From the NCBI GenBank assembly GCA_014529385.2, contig CM043949.1, positions 109,243,977 through 109,303,976 of the forward strand: DNA of 60,000 bases, written 5' to 3'. Origin of the DNA: Adiantum capillus-veneris. Lineage: Eukaryota; Streptophyta; Polypodiopsida; Polypodiales; Pteridaceae. Shown here in pieces: positions 12,281 through 25,400 of this stretch. The notes beneath the pieces are model-generated. The model worked only from the letters and a program-made list of their open reading frames with translations. It was not told where the DNA came from and made no database searches. The position numbers and the translations under genes were made by a program. Each line of letters opens with the position of its first letter. The stretch's first letter is position 1.

Positions 12281-15200
12281 GATACAGATTATGAATAACC
12301 AACTTGATCACCATTATAAATACAATAGTGAAACGAATAAACTTTACAAAGTGTAGTCAATTTATCTCCAAGCACCCATATCGAGCCATCATCTTGTGTA
12401 TGGTGGTTGGTAGACCCACAATAAATCTCATTGAGATACTACACTTGTGGTGCAAAATGCTTCATAAGCTATCAACTTCATGATTTTGCATGCCAATCCA
12501 AATTTTCTTTTGCTAAACACTAGGGCCCATAAAACCTAGTGTACATGCATTTAGCAATACCAGGATCCAAACCTGCATTTTTATGGCTATAGTTACCAAA
12601 GCTTGTGGTGAATGTTATGCTCATAGCACACATGAAAGAGGAGCGAATAATATGTGTAACTAGCTGTATGAAAAGAAACTAAATACTTACCACTTCAATT
12701 ACTTGAAAGCCTTGCTAACACATTTGGACCATAATAGAATGTGAAAATGAATCACATTTAGGTACAAACAATGAAACACTTTTATTAACAGAACATAGCC
12801 TTGCTATATGCGTAGACAACCATTTGTTAATGTTGTTTAATAGTACTTGACCTTAACAACTCTTATTAGGTATTCAATAATTTTTGGCCATTGAAATTGT
12901 TCTTGGTACGACGTGCTCAAAATGATCAAATAAATGGATTTGACCAGCACCTAGGGACTATGTCGCGATACATAATTGGAAAAATAGACACCAATGTCAA
13001 TCGTAGAGACTCATATATTCCACATCTGGATTATGTCTCATTTAATGATGTCAAAAAATATAGCATCCCTCAAGTATGAGATGTAATTGTGAATTGTGTG
13101 TGGAGGTAATTGTAAACACTCAGTGACATGAGCGAGAGGGACCCTCATAGACCTTGCTCCACACTGGCTAAACCGAACTCCATGAGTTCTTAGACCATGT
13201 TGTACACCGTATGACTAACAACATGTTCCGAAAATAACACTACCATGTAGGCCTATAACTGTTTCATAGGAAGTGAACCCTTGATTGTATTAGAATGAAC
13301 AATTAAGAGAGAAAGTAACAGGTTGCAAAAATGGTACCTGGGACACTACTTTCCCAAAATCCTTTTCTCTTACCTGACCTTGGCATGTGTTTGAAGAGCA
13401 AAGGGGATGAAAGCATTTCCCTATATGAATCCCACTTGTAAAGCTTAATCAAAGCATATTAAGAATGGAAGGAAATCCAAATTATATGCTTATCATGAGG
13501 TAAAAAGTAATGTATACTTACCTGGAGGTCAAGGACAATTTTCAAACCTAAAAGGTACAATATAAAACTTCCAACCTCCAAAGGTCCAATATTTCTTCGA
13601 TCTGTTAAACACTAATGTAGAGATTATTGAAAATAAACCAATAATTAACTAATAACCTTTGGTGTTGCCTTTGCAATCTAAACCCCTTGGTTAGATTTTG
13701 TAAAGAAGGTAGTTGAGACTAGCATAGGCCATTGTAATATCAATAGTGATTGTAATAAACAGCTTGCTTAAGTGAACTTTGCCCTACCCCTTGGAAATTG
13801 AGAACTTCTTTCCTTGAGAGTACAACTTTGTAGCGGCCAATCATCGACACATCAACACTCATGGAGTGATTTGTCATTAGCTGGGTCATACCCTTGAAAA
13901 TACCACTCCTATAGCCACAATCAGTGCTATATATTAAACATGAGATCCTCTCAAGTTGGAATCTTATACACAACTGGATCTTGAAACAATCCTAGCGTTT
14001 CATTGAAGAAGAGAAAGATTCCCCAAACCAAGAAAAGGTGGTCATACTAGATATTGTTTGGTTTTGAGAACAAGAGATTATCTTGAGGCTCTCTTAGCAG
14101 ATTCATTTTTTAACATGAGTTAGTTTCTTGATAATGAGGCCATGCTTGCTTGCTACACACGGAAATCATCATCTATAGTGCATGCACATACACCTTGTGT
14201 ATATAACCAATGATATAAAGTGTTTGCTGCTACAATCATATGCGACGAGCACAATCAAATATATCAGCCTCAATTGTTGTTGAGGCTGAGTAGAAGGTTA
14301 CAACTATTGGTAACCTCCGCAACAACATCAACAAGAGAATTATCAATATAAATTGTTGGAAAACAACAAGATCTCACCTTGTCTTAAAAAAGTGTGCGAG
14401 TCCAGTGCATGTGGAGATCACATCAAGTGGAATCCACCGTGATCATTAGGTAGATAAGGATTTCCTTGACAGATTAACTTATGTTGTAGCAGAAGCGTAA
14501 ATAGTCATCTAGTGGAATTAATTCCACCTTACTGGCACGTCATGCATATAAATTAAAAAAATAGATTGATAAGCCCTTAGCTTGAATGACATACTCAATT
14601 TTTTAAGCTAATATCATAAGTGCCTTGCACAATCAATTCTGGCATGGATACATTACAATTCAATATTGCCATACGTAAAATGTGGGTGTATATTTCAATC
14701 CAATTTTCCAAATCTATCTGGCCTTCCCCTTGATCCTAAGTCAATGAGCAGTACCTTGGCATGGGCTAGAAGTCTTGCTACTCATTTTGGCCTTCAAAGC
14801 ACTTTGCTTTGAAAAGTAGCTGATATTTCCAAATTAAAGGTAGAAGAACTTGAAATTCACTAACCTTGTCGCCCAACTATGGCCAACTTCAAAATCCAAA
14901 AACAAATGTTGGCTTGAGATTGATTTTTCGTGTAATTTTGCAACCTTGTTCAAATCCAGCTCATACCCTTGGATTTTGATACTTAAAGCGGTTGTATGTA
15001 ACGCAGAAGTCCCTTGGATTTGCACATGCCAATACCCAATGAAAGACCATTCAAACACGTTGCAAAGTCCCCCAAGTTTGTATGCTGATCGCATATTCCA
15101 AACTTCTGAAGCTTCTATGCAATATGCCTAAAATTGAAGCCTTGCTTCTGATAAGTACCTCGTAAGAATAAAATGTGATGGAGCTTCTGTGATAGAGAGA

Positions 15201-15304
15201 GAGATAAAGAGAGAGCAAGAGTCCATGCATGCTTCTTGCAAAAAACTCAACGCCTCCTCCTTGCTGTCCCTCTCACCTTTTTCTTTGATACTAATATTAG
15301 AGAC
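12281..15304. other. Intergenic AT-rich DNA, nothing recognised
   Basis: About 3 kb without a supportable gene, element end or RNA gene. Open frames at 12891-13079, 13740-13973 and 14834-15131 are short, overlap on both strands and show no domain. Confidence 0.5.
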
Positions 15305-15405
15305 TGGGAACAACCACACGCTCATACCATACTACATATAGGCCCCTGGCCCTCTAGCTTGTAGCTATATATAGACCCCCATACTGCATGTCTTTCTTGG
15401 CCCTA
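15305..15405 (+). repeat. Dispersed promoter-like repeat, copy 2
   Basis: Matches 11248-11370: AACAACCACACGCTCATA, a TATAGGCCC block, TAGCTATATATAGACCC and TTCTTGGCCCTA in the same order and direction. Confidence 0.6.
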
Positions 15406-15499
15406 GGGTTAAAAAAGATAGAGAAGTTAAAAACAAAAAAAAGGAAGAAGAAGTTGAAGAGCTCTAAAGAAAAATGTAACGAAAATTGATATATAGTTA

Positions 15500-15682
15500 T
15501 TTACTACAGTAGATAGGTAGAAAAAGCATGACCGAGCTATGGGTTATGCAAAATGATACTACATTTATGTACATTTTATTATTCAAGTGCTCTTTATGGG
15601 CTATGATCATTACTATGTTCGATCGGGCAGTCTATATCCAAAGCATTCAAGAAATCTATAAATAAAATACGTGCAAGAGGAA
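15500..15682 (+). repeat. LTR-like repeat with TATA box, copy 1
   Basis: About 170 bp (GGTAGAAAAAGCATGACC ... TCTATAAATAAAATACGTGC ... AAGAGG) that recurs at 16785-16960. CTATAAATA followed by a CT-rich leader looks like a core promoter. The two copies may be remnants of LTRs about 1.28 kb apart, but no coding sequence lies between them. Confidence 0.6.
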
Positions 15683-16784
15683 AGCGCTTTCTCTCGCTCT
15701 TGCTCTCTGTCTCTGTCTTTCTTACTACTCGTACCTACACTCTCTCCTTCTCAATCAAGCAATATGATTGCTACCAATGGTCCTACATATCTCTAAGTTA
15801 TCAAGGTATCATAGTGCAAGTGGTCTTTTACAAATGACAACCAAGCACATGGTTGATGACATTGGATACTCCTTGGCCGCAAGGTCTCCATGGGGGATAT
15901 TGAATTATAAACTCTTTGAAAATTGGCCTCAAAAAAATGCAGCACCGCACTAAATTGTATCAAACAATGGTATTGTTTTACAATTGTTATTGTAATGTTC
16001 AATTGGAATTTAAGCCTACCCAAATAGCATTATAAACGTTGTCCAAAAATTTCCAAAGTCGTGAGGGCTCCCAAGCTTAACATGACCAATTCTGACTCCG
16101 CTTGTTAAAATCGACAACCCTAAGTTTTTTTTTTTGACTAACCTTAGGCTAGAGGCAAACCTTCCTTATACCTTGCAAATAAGTCAATAAAACGTTTGCT
16201 ACCCATTCTCTTTTAAAAGTGAAAGTATGATCTCCTAAAAAAAAAACCTTGATTACTATTTAAAAAATAATAATTTTTAATATTTGAAGAGAAAGTGTGT
16301 CCAACAAATTAATCTTTAAGGAATCTTAGAATGATCAGTCCAACATTTCTGTACCTTCTGACCTATGGCCTATAAAGACAAGTGTTGTTGCCAAAAGTGG
16401 ATGATAGTTTCACATCATTCATTTACAACATCATTTGCTGTCAATTAGAGACCTATTTTTTTAAGATTATCCTAACATTTATTGATTAAGCCTAGTACCA
16501 CTTTAACACAAGATCCATATCCACTGATCACTCCAGCCTTACGAACTGCTCTACAAATTTATATAACACGTCGTTTTCACTCGTCCGTAATCAAAGTTGC
16601 CTGCTCTAATTCTCCTTTACTGGCAAACATTCCAACTTTGCATCAATTTTATCATTGATTCTTTAAAAAATGTTAATGCATTTAGTGTACGGTTAAATTA
16701 TTCTTAAATTTAACAAGAAATCATTTGTAGTGCTTTGTCCTTAAGAAACACTCTTGCATATAAAGCTAAGTACAATGCTATCAA

Positions 16785-16960
16785 ATTACTACAATTGACA
16801 GGTAGAAAAAGCATGACCAAGCTGTGGGCTATCACAAAGGATATTACATTTAATTATTCAAGTGCTTTTTATGAGCTCTGATCATTATTATGTCTGCTCG
16901 GGCAATCTGTATCCATTTTTGAGCGTTCAAAAAATCTATAAATAAATACGTGCAAGAGGA
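16785..16960 (+). repeat. LTR-like repeat with TATA box, copy 2
   Basis: Same direction as the copy at 15500-15682, with GGTAGAAAAAGCATGACC, TTATTCAAGTGCT, TCTATAAATAAATACGTGC and AAGAGGAACTC. It is followed by pyrimidine-rich TCTCCTCTCC repeats at about 17010-17035. Confidence 0.6.
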
Positions 16961-17081
16961 ACTCTCTTGCATGGGGGAGATTGCATCCAATGTCTATGTT
17001 ATTCTTCTCTCCTCTCCTCTCCTCTCTTCTCTCTCAACGTGCCGGTGTAGCACTCTACTCTAGGAGGTGCATTTGCACCTG

Positions 17082-17084
<3 letters not shown>

Positions 17085-17153
<69 letters not shown>
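17085..17153. repeat. (GT)n microsatellite
   Basis: About 34 uninterrupted TG units. Cysteine/valine-repeat open frames crossing it are artefacts of the repeat. Confidence 0.98.
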
Positions 17154-17154
<1 letters not shown>

Positions 17155-17422
17155 CGTATATAGCTCGATTATGGTGCATATATTATTCGCTAGGTATGCA
17201 CATTTGTTGTTTTTTAGCGTGTAGTATGTTGTTTTCAGTATTTTACAGGGCCTTCTATGCTCCCACTTGCATCAAAAAAAGCAAGAAGGCAATGCTTCAT
17301 AGGAGGAGCATAGGAGGTGGCTTGAATACAAGACTACACTTGTTGATTTGCAAGTCAAGGAGATTAAAAAAGACCAAGTTGTTGACTAGAGAACTTGCTC
17401 TCAAGTGAGAGACTGCCAACCA

Positions 17423-18072
17423 ACCAAATTTTTTAGAGCTTTAAAGGTCAAAAGAAGTAGGGACTCAATAAAAGCAATCACTAATAGGATGGGAAATACT
17501 AACCAAGACTAGAATGATATGGACATGCTAATGTTGGACCATCTCAACCAAATTATAGGTCTCTCGAAAGACTATTTGCAAGATGTCAAGGATGAGAGAT
17601 CACTATTGCTTAGCAATGTAAAGTTTAGTGTATTACCTATAAAAGTGGATGCCTTGGAAAAGTCCATATTAGAAGATGAATGTTGGATAGCCTTGAAGGC
17701 AACGCGGGAACAAAAGTCTGCTAAGTGGGATGAACTGATAGCAAAATTCTACAAAGAGTTTGGGGAGGATCTTAAAATCCCCATAACCTAGTTGGCAAGC
17801 AAGGCTCTACTAGATGGACAAATGGATGCTAGCAATACTCTCCCTCTTAAAGCACTAGCAACCTATTTCAATGATGACACTAGCTTACAAGATCATGTGC
17901 CCATAAAGTCTTTTTTTTTGGGGGCCAAACTCACAATTGCGAGTAGATGTATTAAATACTTTCAAAGAAATGTACAAAGCTACCTGAAGCTCGTGTCAAG
18001 CCTTGAGGGATCTCAAAATACAATGATAAGCTATCTGGCCCCAACAAGAGGTGAACCGCTACCCATGTTCTA
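17423..18072 (+). pseudogene. LINE fragment: linker and N-terminal reverse transcriptase
   Basis: Reads PTKFFRALKVKRSRDSI from about 17427, then a TAG at about 17511. From 17519 it continues to a block typical of the region just before LINE RT: ILEDECWIALKAT...KWDELIAKFYKEFGEDLK, corresponding to the usual ALKSLKNGKSPGxDGxxxEFYK pattern. A stop follows at about 17789-17791, then a decayed continuation (LASKALLDGQMD, PIKSFFLGAKLTIASRC). The assignment is by pattern; no catalytic DD motif is present here. Confidence 0.6.
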
Positions 18073-18232
18073 ATTAGCCCCTTTCTGTCAACATGACACT
18101 AATGGACCTAATCCACTCGTTCAAGTCCTAGATTATCACTTCCCCATTTTCTTATACAATCTCCGTGAAGCTAGTTGTTGAGAGGACATTCTTGAACCCC
18201 CTATAGTTCCCGACCTTCCAGACTTCCTTGAA

Positions 18233-18650
18233 TTAACACAATCTAACAAATTGTGTGCACACAAGCATCACTTGAATTTTCATCCTCTTCCCTCCAAGGA
18301 ACATGTCGTTCTCAAAAAATCCTAATTTCCAGGTCTTTTGTATGCATTTGCAAATCTTCCATACTAGAAAGCTTATAGTTAGGCACTCTCTCAACAAGTG
18401 AGGGAGGTCCTCACTAGCTGTTTTGCAATCTGAGCATATATTTGAACCAATGCCTCTGGCTTGAATCTTTACTCCTATCGGTAGAGCCCCCCATAAAACC
18501 TTCCATAGAAAGATCTTTATCGCCACCGGCCTTTGAGGACCCCAGATGTTATTTGTTATTGCCACCCATCTTGACTCCAACCAATGCTTTCCCCGTTGCT
18601 TGTTCAAGGGGAAGAATCAATCAACCGATATCATTAGAGTGTGATATATA
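18233..18650 (-). pseudogene. LINE zf-RVT domain fragment
   Basis: The minus-strand frame shows WGPQRPVAIKIFLWKVLWGALP, then ICSDCKTASEDLPHLLRECL (C-x2-C...H-x4-C) and VWKICKC, the zinc-binding region found after plant LINE reverse transcriptases. No RT core is adjacent. It lies on the opposite strand to the LINE piece at 17423-18072, so these are separate insertions or a rearrangement. Confidence 0.8.
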
Positions 18651-19190
18651 GCCTTGGTTTGCGGTTTACCAAAGTGTCTATCCTTGGGCCCCGTCATCAT
18701 GACGCTTGGACTCACACATAGGCATACAATACTTGTCAAGCCCCTCAACAACTCTATTCATTAGCAACCTTTTAACCCCATTGAGGTGGAATTAGGTTGC
18801 CAAATCTTTCTAGATGAGCCCATAAAATCTTAAAAAATTTGAATTCAAACATCTGAAACCGAGAGGGAACCAATATTTTTTTGACAAGTTACAAAACATA
18901 ACGACTTGAGATATTTTTGAAAGATTGATAAGGGGTAATTCAAAGTTTGAAAACTATGGGTTTCTTGGGAATTTCCCCAACATAGTTAAGGGCTTTCCTC
19001 AAACTTTCCCTTTTATTTTTATGAGTGTGTGACCCATCCTCCGGATGGCAAGGGGGTGATGGGCATGGCGATGCCAGTGAGAAAATGGGCGAGAGCAACA
19101 GTGAGCAAGAGAGACAAAGAGGGAGTGCATTGCTACTACCCTTTTAGCTTGCCAACAACACATGTCTAAGTAGTAATCCATCTTTCTAGA
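18651..19190. other. Intergenic, nothing recognised
   Basis: No gene, RNA or element end recognised. Confidence 0.45.
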
Positions 19191-19194
19191 GGAT

Positions 19195-19570
19195 GAAAAG
19201 TGAGGTCATCTCTCCAGATGTATTACCTGCGCTTAAATCTTGAAGGCACGTGGCACTATACAAGACACTAATATGGGCAAAAAAATTCATAAATATATTG
19301 TTAGCGGGGGTCAACCCGTTGAAAGAAAATGTCACGCTTGGAAATGCCTTGGTTGACATGTATGCAAAATGTGGTGTACTTCAAAAAGCATAGAAAGTGC
19401 TTGAGGAGCCACCTATCTTGGATGTTGTCTCTTTGACCTAAGTGATTGCAAGATATGCAAAACAGGGGCAAGGCCAGGAAGCTATGGGATGTTTTTGGTG
19501 GATGCAAAGCAAAGGCATCTCTCCAGATGCAATCACTTAGGCTTGCATCTTGAAGGTGTGTGGCACCACC
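19195..19570 (+). pseudogene. PPR-repeat protein fragment (PLS-type)
   Basis: In one plus frame with stops it reads ISPDVLPALKS, then (after decay) KFINILLAGVNPLKENVTLG, NALVDMYAKCGVLQKA, VLEEPPILDVVSLT, VIARYAKQGQGQEAMGCF, MQSKGISPDAIT and ACILKVCG. These are consecutive L, S and P motifs of a plant pentatricopeptide-repeat protein that would act in organelle RNA processing. In-frame TAGs and a TAA are present (after QKA, SLT and DAIT) and both ends are missing, so it is a pseudogene fragment. The right edge abuts Ty3/gypsy coding sequence at about 19578. Confidence 0.8.
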
Positions 19571-19577
19571 TCATAGT

Positions 19578-21033
19578 TCTACATGCCTTGGACTCATGGA
19601 AGCACTACTTATTGGGGACTCCTTTCATTTTGCAGACGGATCACCAAAGCCTTAAGTAATTCATGACACAGACCAATCTCTCCGACAAACAAATGAGGTG
19701 GGAAAATTTCCTTTCGCAATTTCATTTTCATATTGCTCACATTGCTGGCAAGCATAATCAAGTAGCAGGTGCACTCTCAAGACGGCCAAGAGTGAATGAG
19801 GTTTCCATAGCAACTCACAATGATCTATCTTCAATGATAGATGAGTATGCTATTGATCCCGATTTCAGAGATGTGATTTCAGCGGTTGCATTAAGGAAGA
19901 AAGAGGAACCATTTACTTTACAAGATGGTTATCTTCTCTATGGCAATAGACTATGTGTTACTAGCTCACTACGTGAGAAAGTAATGTATGAATCTCATGC
20001 TCCTCCTTATGCGGGGCATAGAGGGATTAAATCTACCCTAAAAGGGATTGAAACATATTTCTATTGGCCTACCATGAAAGCAAACATACAAGAGTATGTT
20101 TCTAAATGTGTGGTATGCCAAAATACGAAGTTTGATAGAGGGAAGCAACCTGGATTGCTTCAACCTTTTCCCATCCATAATTCACCATGAGAGAGCATAT
20201 CCATGGATTTTATCTTTGGATTGCTCATTTTAAACAAGCTCATTTTATACCTGTCAAAAAGACTATCAAAGCCCGTCAAATGGCAACCCACTTCATTTCA
20301 CAAGTCTTCAAGTACCATGGCTTGCCAATGTCCATAGTGTCAGATAGAGATCCTAGAATGACCAGTAATTTTTGGAAGGGTCTCTTTGAGAATTTAGGGA
20401 CAAGGCAAAATTTCTCTTTGGCCTATCACCCACAAACGGATGGCCAAAAAGAAATAGCTAACCTAATAATTCTTGATCTACTAAAAGCCTATGTAACGGA
20501 AGTAGATCAAAGGTCCCAATGGGAGAAGTGCTTACCCTTAGTGGAGTATGCCTACAACAACACTGTACATACTTCCACAGAAAAGTACCTTTTGAGGTAA
20601 TTGAGGGAAGATCCAAAATTCCCCTGCTACTTAAAGTACATGGGAAGATCTTTGTGATTATAGCTGCGACCTACAAGAATCTTACCAAAAGATTAAGGAT
20701 GCTATCTCTATCTCACAGCAGAGGCAAAAGGCTGCTGCTGATAAGCACAAAAGAGCCCAAGCCTTTAAGGAAAATGATTGGGTCTTACTTAAATTTCGTA
20801 AGGCTCGATTAAGGCACACGACAGGCAAGAATCCTACGGGACACCAAAAGTACTATGCTAAGTTAGCAAAAAGGTACTATGGTCCCTTCCAGATTCTTAG
20901 GCCAATCAATGAGATGGCCTATCAACTCAAGTTGCCCAGTCATTGGCTCATACACAATGCTTTCCATGTGAGCCTACGAAAGCCTTACAAAGGAGAGCCA
21001 CCTCAAGAACCAACTATTGAAGACCCACTGGAG
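19578..21033 (+). pseudogene. Gypsy pol: RNase H end, integrase and GPF module
   Basis: RNase H tail (LLGTPFILQTDHQSLK, then IAHIAGKHNQVAGALSRR) and the integrase zinc domain (ESHAPPYAGHRGIKSTLKGI ... CVVCQNTK, H-H-C-C) are clear in 19663-20190. The core follows in a second frame, 20187-20600, with DRDPRMTSNFW and HPQTDGQKE (second D and E). A third stretch (about 20740-21033) carries [26 protein letters not shown] and [16 protein letters not shown] near 19653 and frame changes near 20187 and 20600 make it non-functional. Confidence 0.9.
21029..21033 (+). other. Target-site duplication, left copy
   Basis: TGGAG directly before the 5' LTR; the identical TGGAG follows the 3' LTR at 26244-26248. 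Confidence 0.95.
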
Positions 21034-21260
21034 TGTTACCATATATATGTGGTAGTGATGTGTGTGAACACACTAGGACCGCCGGGGCATTTTTCCCCTC
21101 TTTAGGAGGTTTTCCCCCCCGTGCATTGTATATACGCCCATCACTCTAGGGCTATCAATCTTTCCATTGCACACTAAGTAACACACTCTCTATTGTGTGC
21201 CTTGAGCTTCCTTCGTCTTCTCCAAGCTGTGTGTGTTTCTCTGCAACCCTAATTCCAACA
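21034..21260 (+). repeat. 5' LTR of copia-A copy 2
   Basis: TGTTACC ... CCAACA, 227 bp. GTATATACG near 21128 is a candidate TATA box for element transcription. Confidence 0.96.
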
Positions 21261-21262
21261 AT

Positions 21263-21274
21263 TGGTATCAGAGC
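21263..21274 (+). other. Primer binding site, initiator tRNA-Met
   Basis: TGGTATCAGAGC starts two bases after the LTR. It is the usual plant copia minus-strand primer site, complementary to the 3' end of initiator methionine tRNA. Confidence 0.95.
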
Positions 21275-21622
21275 AGGCCACGTCCTCCCGGGCTTAGTCG
21301 CCAGCTGCTCCAGCACACGCCTGCTCACTTACTCTGATTTCAGTGAGCTTTGGCGAGCGTACGCAGGTCGACAAAAATTTTGGGACAGCTCGAAGAGCTA
21401 GGTCTGCTCAGAATTTTGCTTTGGGCTCATTTCGGCCTCCATTTCCACTACACGCAGTACTGCACAGGCTATTTTGTCATTTTGTGCAGAATTTCTGTCA
21501 GTGCCGTTTTATGCATAACAGGTGCCTTACAGTCTTCTACGGTTTGTGCTATATAGCACAGGTTGTTCTCGCTCCGTTTCTCCTATTTCCAGGTAGTTTT
21601 CGCATCAGGTGCAGCATTTACC

Positions 21623-22480
21623 ATGGCTGACAACAACAACACAGATGTGTTCAAGATGTTTGCTGCTGAGGACAGGTTGGATGGGGACAACTACCCTATG
21701 TGGGCTTATATGATGCAACATGTTCTTGTGTCAAAGGGTGTTTGGAACATTGTGCAGGGCATTGATGTACGTCCTGGTTCTGAGGATGTAGGTGATGTTG
21801 AGGATGTTGCAGGTCTTGCTGCAAGGATTGCAGCTGTTAGAGTTGTTTTGCCTACGGCAGAACAAGCTCGTTGGGATGTTAAGGATGCGCAGGCTCATGC
21901 ATTGATTGCGTTGTCTGTGAAGCGCACCATTGTTCCTCACATCCGTTCAACCAAATCTGCAAAACAGGCTTGGGATATTCTAGCAAGTCTTTATACAAGC
22001 CGCAATGAGGCTAAAATTGCTTTGCTGCGTAAAGAGCTGGAGTCGAAGATTATGCATGAGGAAGATGATATGGACACTTTCCTTGCTAGTGTCAAGGATA
22101 TCAATGAGCAACTTATTTCTGAAGGTGAAGTCATTTCAGACAGTTCCCTTGTGCAGACTGTTCTTGATGCCTTACCAGATTCCTACCAGACTTTTGCTAG
22201 TACTTAGAGACTGATGACCCAAGGAAATCCTGAAGTTGTCAAGTTTGATGCATTATGCACATTGCTGTTGCAAGAGTCACTTTCTAGAAAAAACAGGACT
22301 AGGCAGCGTGCAGTTGAATAGGATTTTATTGCTTCTAAAAGAAAGGGTGGTAATAGTAATGCAGCCACTTCTTATGGTTCTGCTGCGAGTGGCAAAAATT
22401 ATGTTCCTAATGCTTCTATTGGCAGTACTTCGTCTGGTAATTTTGGTGATAAGGGCAAAAATAAGATGCGTTGCCATATT
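21623..22480 (+). pseudogene. Copia-A gag
   Basis: Starts MADNNNTDVF with a good context (ACCATGG). It reads a UBN2-type capsid domain (LDGDNYPMWAYMM, AWDILASLYTSRNEAK, DTFLASVKDINEQLISEG, LVQTVLDALPDSYQ). TAG at 22205-22207 interrupts it, another TAG lies near 22319, and the zinc knuckle region at 22470-22500 is shifted compared with the copy at 57686. It would form virus-like particles and package element RNA. Confidence 0.9.
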
Positions 22481-25400
22481 GTAAAGCCAATGATCACTTG
22501 ATCAAGTCGTGTCCTAAGTTGAAGGCCAAAGAGGCTAAGAAGAAAGAGGGTGGTTCCACTGCAAATGCTAGTTCCACTACAAATGCAGCCATTGTTGAGC
22601 CTTCTGTGAAAGGAGAGTGTGTTGCTGATGTTGATGTAGAATGGGCTTTTAGCGCAGAGTACACTTATAACCCTTTTGTCCATGATGCATGCATGGCAGT
22701 TGCTGCAGATTCACATGTTTGGTATTTTGACAGTGGTGCTACAAAGCACATTACCTCACATCGTGAATTGTTTACCTCTCTCGAGTCTGTCCCTCATGGG
22801 AATTCAGTCACTTGCGCCAACAACGCCTCTTATCCAGTTCAAGGAGTTGGAAAGATCATGCTCACTGCTGCTAATGGCAGTTCCTTCACACTTGTTGATG
22901 CACTTTATGTACCTGGGATCAAGAAGAATCTCTTGTCTGTATCCGCACTTGCTAGGCTAGGACTTGTAGTCAAATTTGTGGATGACAGATGTACAGTTCA
23001 TGATCTCAGTTTTGGTGATGAAATTGTTGAATTTGGGCTTTTGTGCCGTGGGCTGTATAAGCTCACTTTGTATGACAAGTGTGGACAAAATTTTGCAAAT
23101 GCTGTTGCAGATTCAAGGGCTATTTCAGATGCAAAACTTTGGCATGCACGTTTTGGTCATCTGAATTTTTCCAGTTTGTTGCGTTTGTAGAAATCTGATA
23201 TGGTTGCTTCTTTGCCGCCTCTCGAAGCACCTGTCAAACGTGTTTGTGAAGGCTGTATTTTGGGTAAGATGCATTGTTCTAAATTTCCAAAGGATGGTTT
23301 AGTTCGGGCCACATGTAGGTTGCAGCTTGTGCATAGTGATGTTTGTGGGCCCATGCAAACTCCGTCCTTGGGCAATTACCTGTACTTCGTGACTTTCATT
23401 GATGATTACTCCAGGCATGCATGGGTATTTCCGCTTAAAGCGAAGTCCGACGTTTTTATGTGCTTCAAACAATTTCTGGCTATGGCTGACAATGTCTTGA
23501 AATGTACTATGGGCACCCTCCATTCCGATCGAGGGGAGGAGTATATGTCTCATGAATTTAATGCATTTCTGGCTAGTCGTGGGATAAAACACCAATGTAC
23601 AATGCCTTATATGCCTCATCAAAATGGTGTTGCTGAGAGGAAAAACAGGTCATTGACGGAAATGGAACGATGTATGGTCAAAAGTCAAGCTTTACCGCAT
23701 TCTTTTTGGCTTGAGGCCATGATGTGTACCACTTATGTACTTAACAGGTGTCCTACGAAAGATTTGCAGTATATTACTCCATATGAAGCATGGTATGATA
23801 GAAAACCTTCTATTGAGCACATGCGTGTTTTTGGTTGTTTGGCATATGCTTTGGTGCCACAAGTGCAGCGCAGAAAATTGGATGATAAAGCTGTCAAATG
23901 TATTTTTGTTGGTTATAGTGCTGAAAGCAAAGGTTACAGGTTGTATCATCCGCAAACAAAACGTATTCTGGTTTCTCGGGATGTAGTGTTTGTGGAAGAT
24001 TCTGTTCAGCCCTTGCTGTCATGTACTAGAGATAATAATGTAAGCTCACAGGACATTTATGACACTTTGTTGCCTCTTTTCAGTGGTGGAAATACGAATG
24101 TAAGTTCCAATGAGGCAAATGTACAGTCGATGGGGGTTTCTCAAAATGTTATAGATCAGCCTATTACTGATGCAGATGTACATGATGTACTTGATGAGGA
24201 AAGGGCTGAAAATGAGCAGGCTAGAGGTATGCCGAAATGGCTGGTGCACACTTTGCGTGACAGTAAATTGGCTGCACCTTTGTCTAGTCGTACTCGTTCA
24301 GGCTCTCGCCATGCATCTTATGCATCAGATTGTTATGCTTTGGCTGTGTCTAGCTTACATGATGTTGAGGAGCCTCTGTCTTTTGATGAAGCACAGAATT
24401 CAGAAAATTGCATTGCTGCCATGCAATCAGAATATGATGCACTTATAGAAAAAGACACATGGACTTTATGTGATTTGCCTCCTAGCAAAAAGGCCATTGG
24501 TACGAAGTGGGTTTACAAGTTGAAACGCAAGCCGGATGGTGAGATAGATTTCCATAAGGCTCGACTTGTTGCAAAAGGTTATGCACAACAAAAATGCATA
24601 GACTATGAAGAGACTTTTGCTCCTACTTGTCGTATGACTACTGTGCGTTTTCTATGTGCATTGGTAGCTCATTTTGGTTGGGATGTACATCAATCAGACA
24701 TTGTTATTGATTTCTTGAATGGTGACATATTTGAGGAAGTTTATGTAACGCAGCCTCGCGGTTTTGTCAAAAAAGGACAAGAGGACAAAGTGTGCAAATG
24801 TAACAAGGCTTTGTATGGGTTGAAGCAATCTCCTCGTGCTTGGTATGAGAAAGCTGACACTCATTTGGTCAAACAAGGCTTTCGTAACAATCCAACAGAG
24901 AGCACATTGTATGTAAAGCGTGAGGGTGATGTACTTCTCATTGTGGTTCTTTATGTTGATGATTTGCTGATCACTGGACCAAATGAGAGACATATTGCTG
25001 AATTTAAGGCTGATTTGAATGCTACTTTCAAGATGAAAGATTTGGGATTGTTGCATCCTTACTTGGGTATACAGTTTAAGCAGTGTGATGGTGGTATTGC
25101 CTTGTGTCAGAAAAGTTACATAGAGACATTGCTATGTAAGTTTGGACTTGAGGATTGCAAACCTATTGCCACTCCCATGGAAACAGGTTTGAAGTTGAGT
25201 CTACATGATGTTGGCGATCCTGCTGATGTCACTCTTACCAAACTGCTGTTGGCTGCGTCATTTATGTATGCAGCAGGAGGCCGGATATTCAGTTTGCAGT
25301 CTCACAGGTCAGCAGATTTATGCATAGCTCAGGGTCTTAGCATTGGCAAGCTGTCAAGAGGATTTTCCGCTACCTTAGTGGCACTTTACATCTTTGCTTG

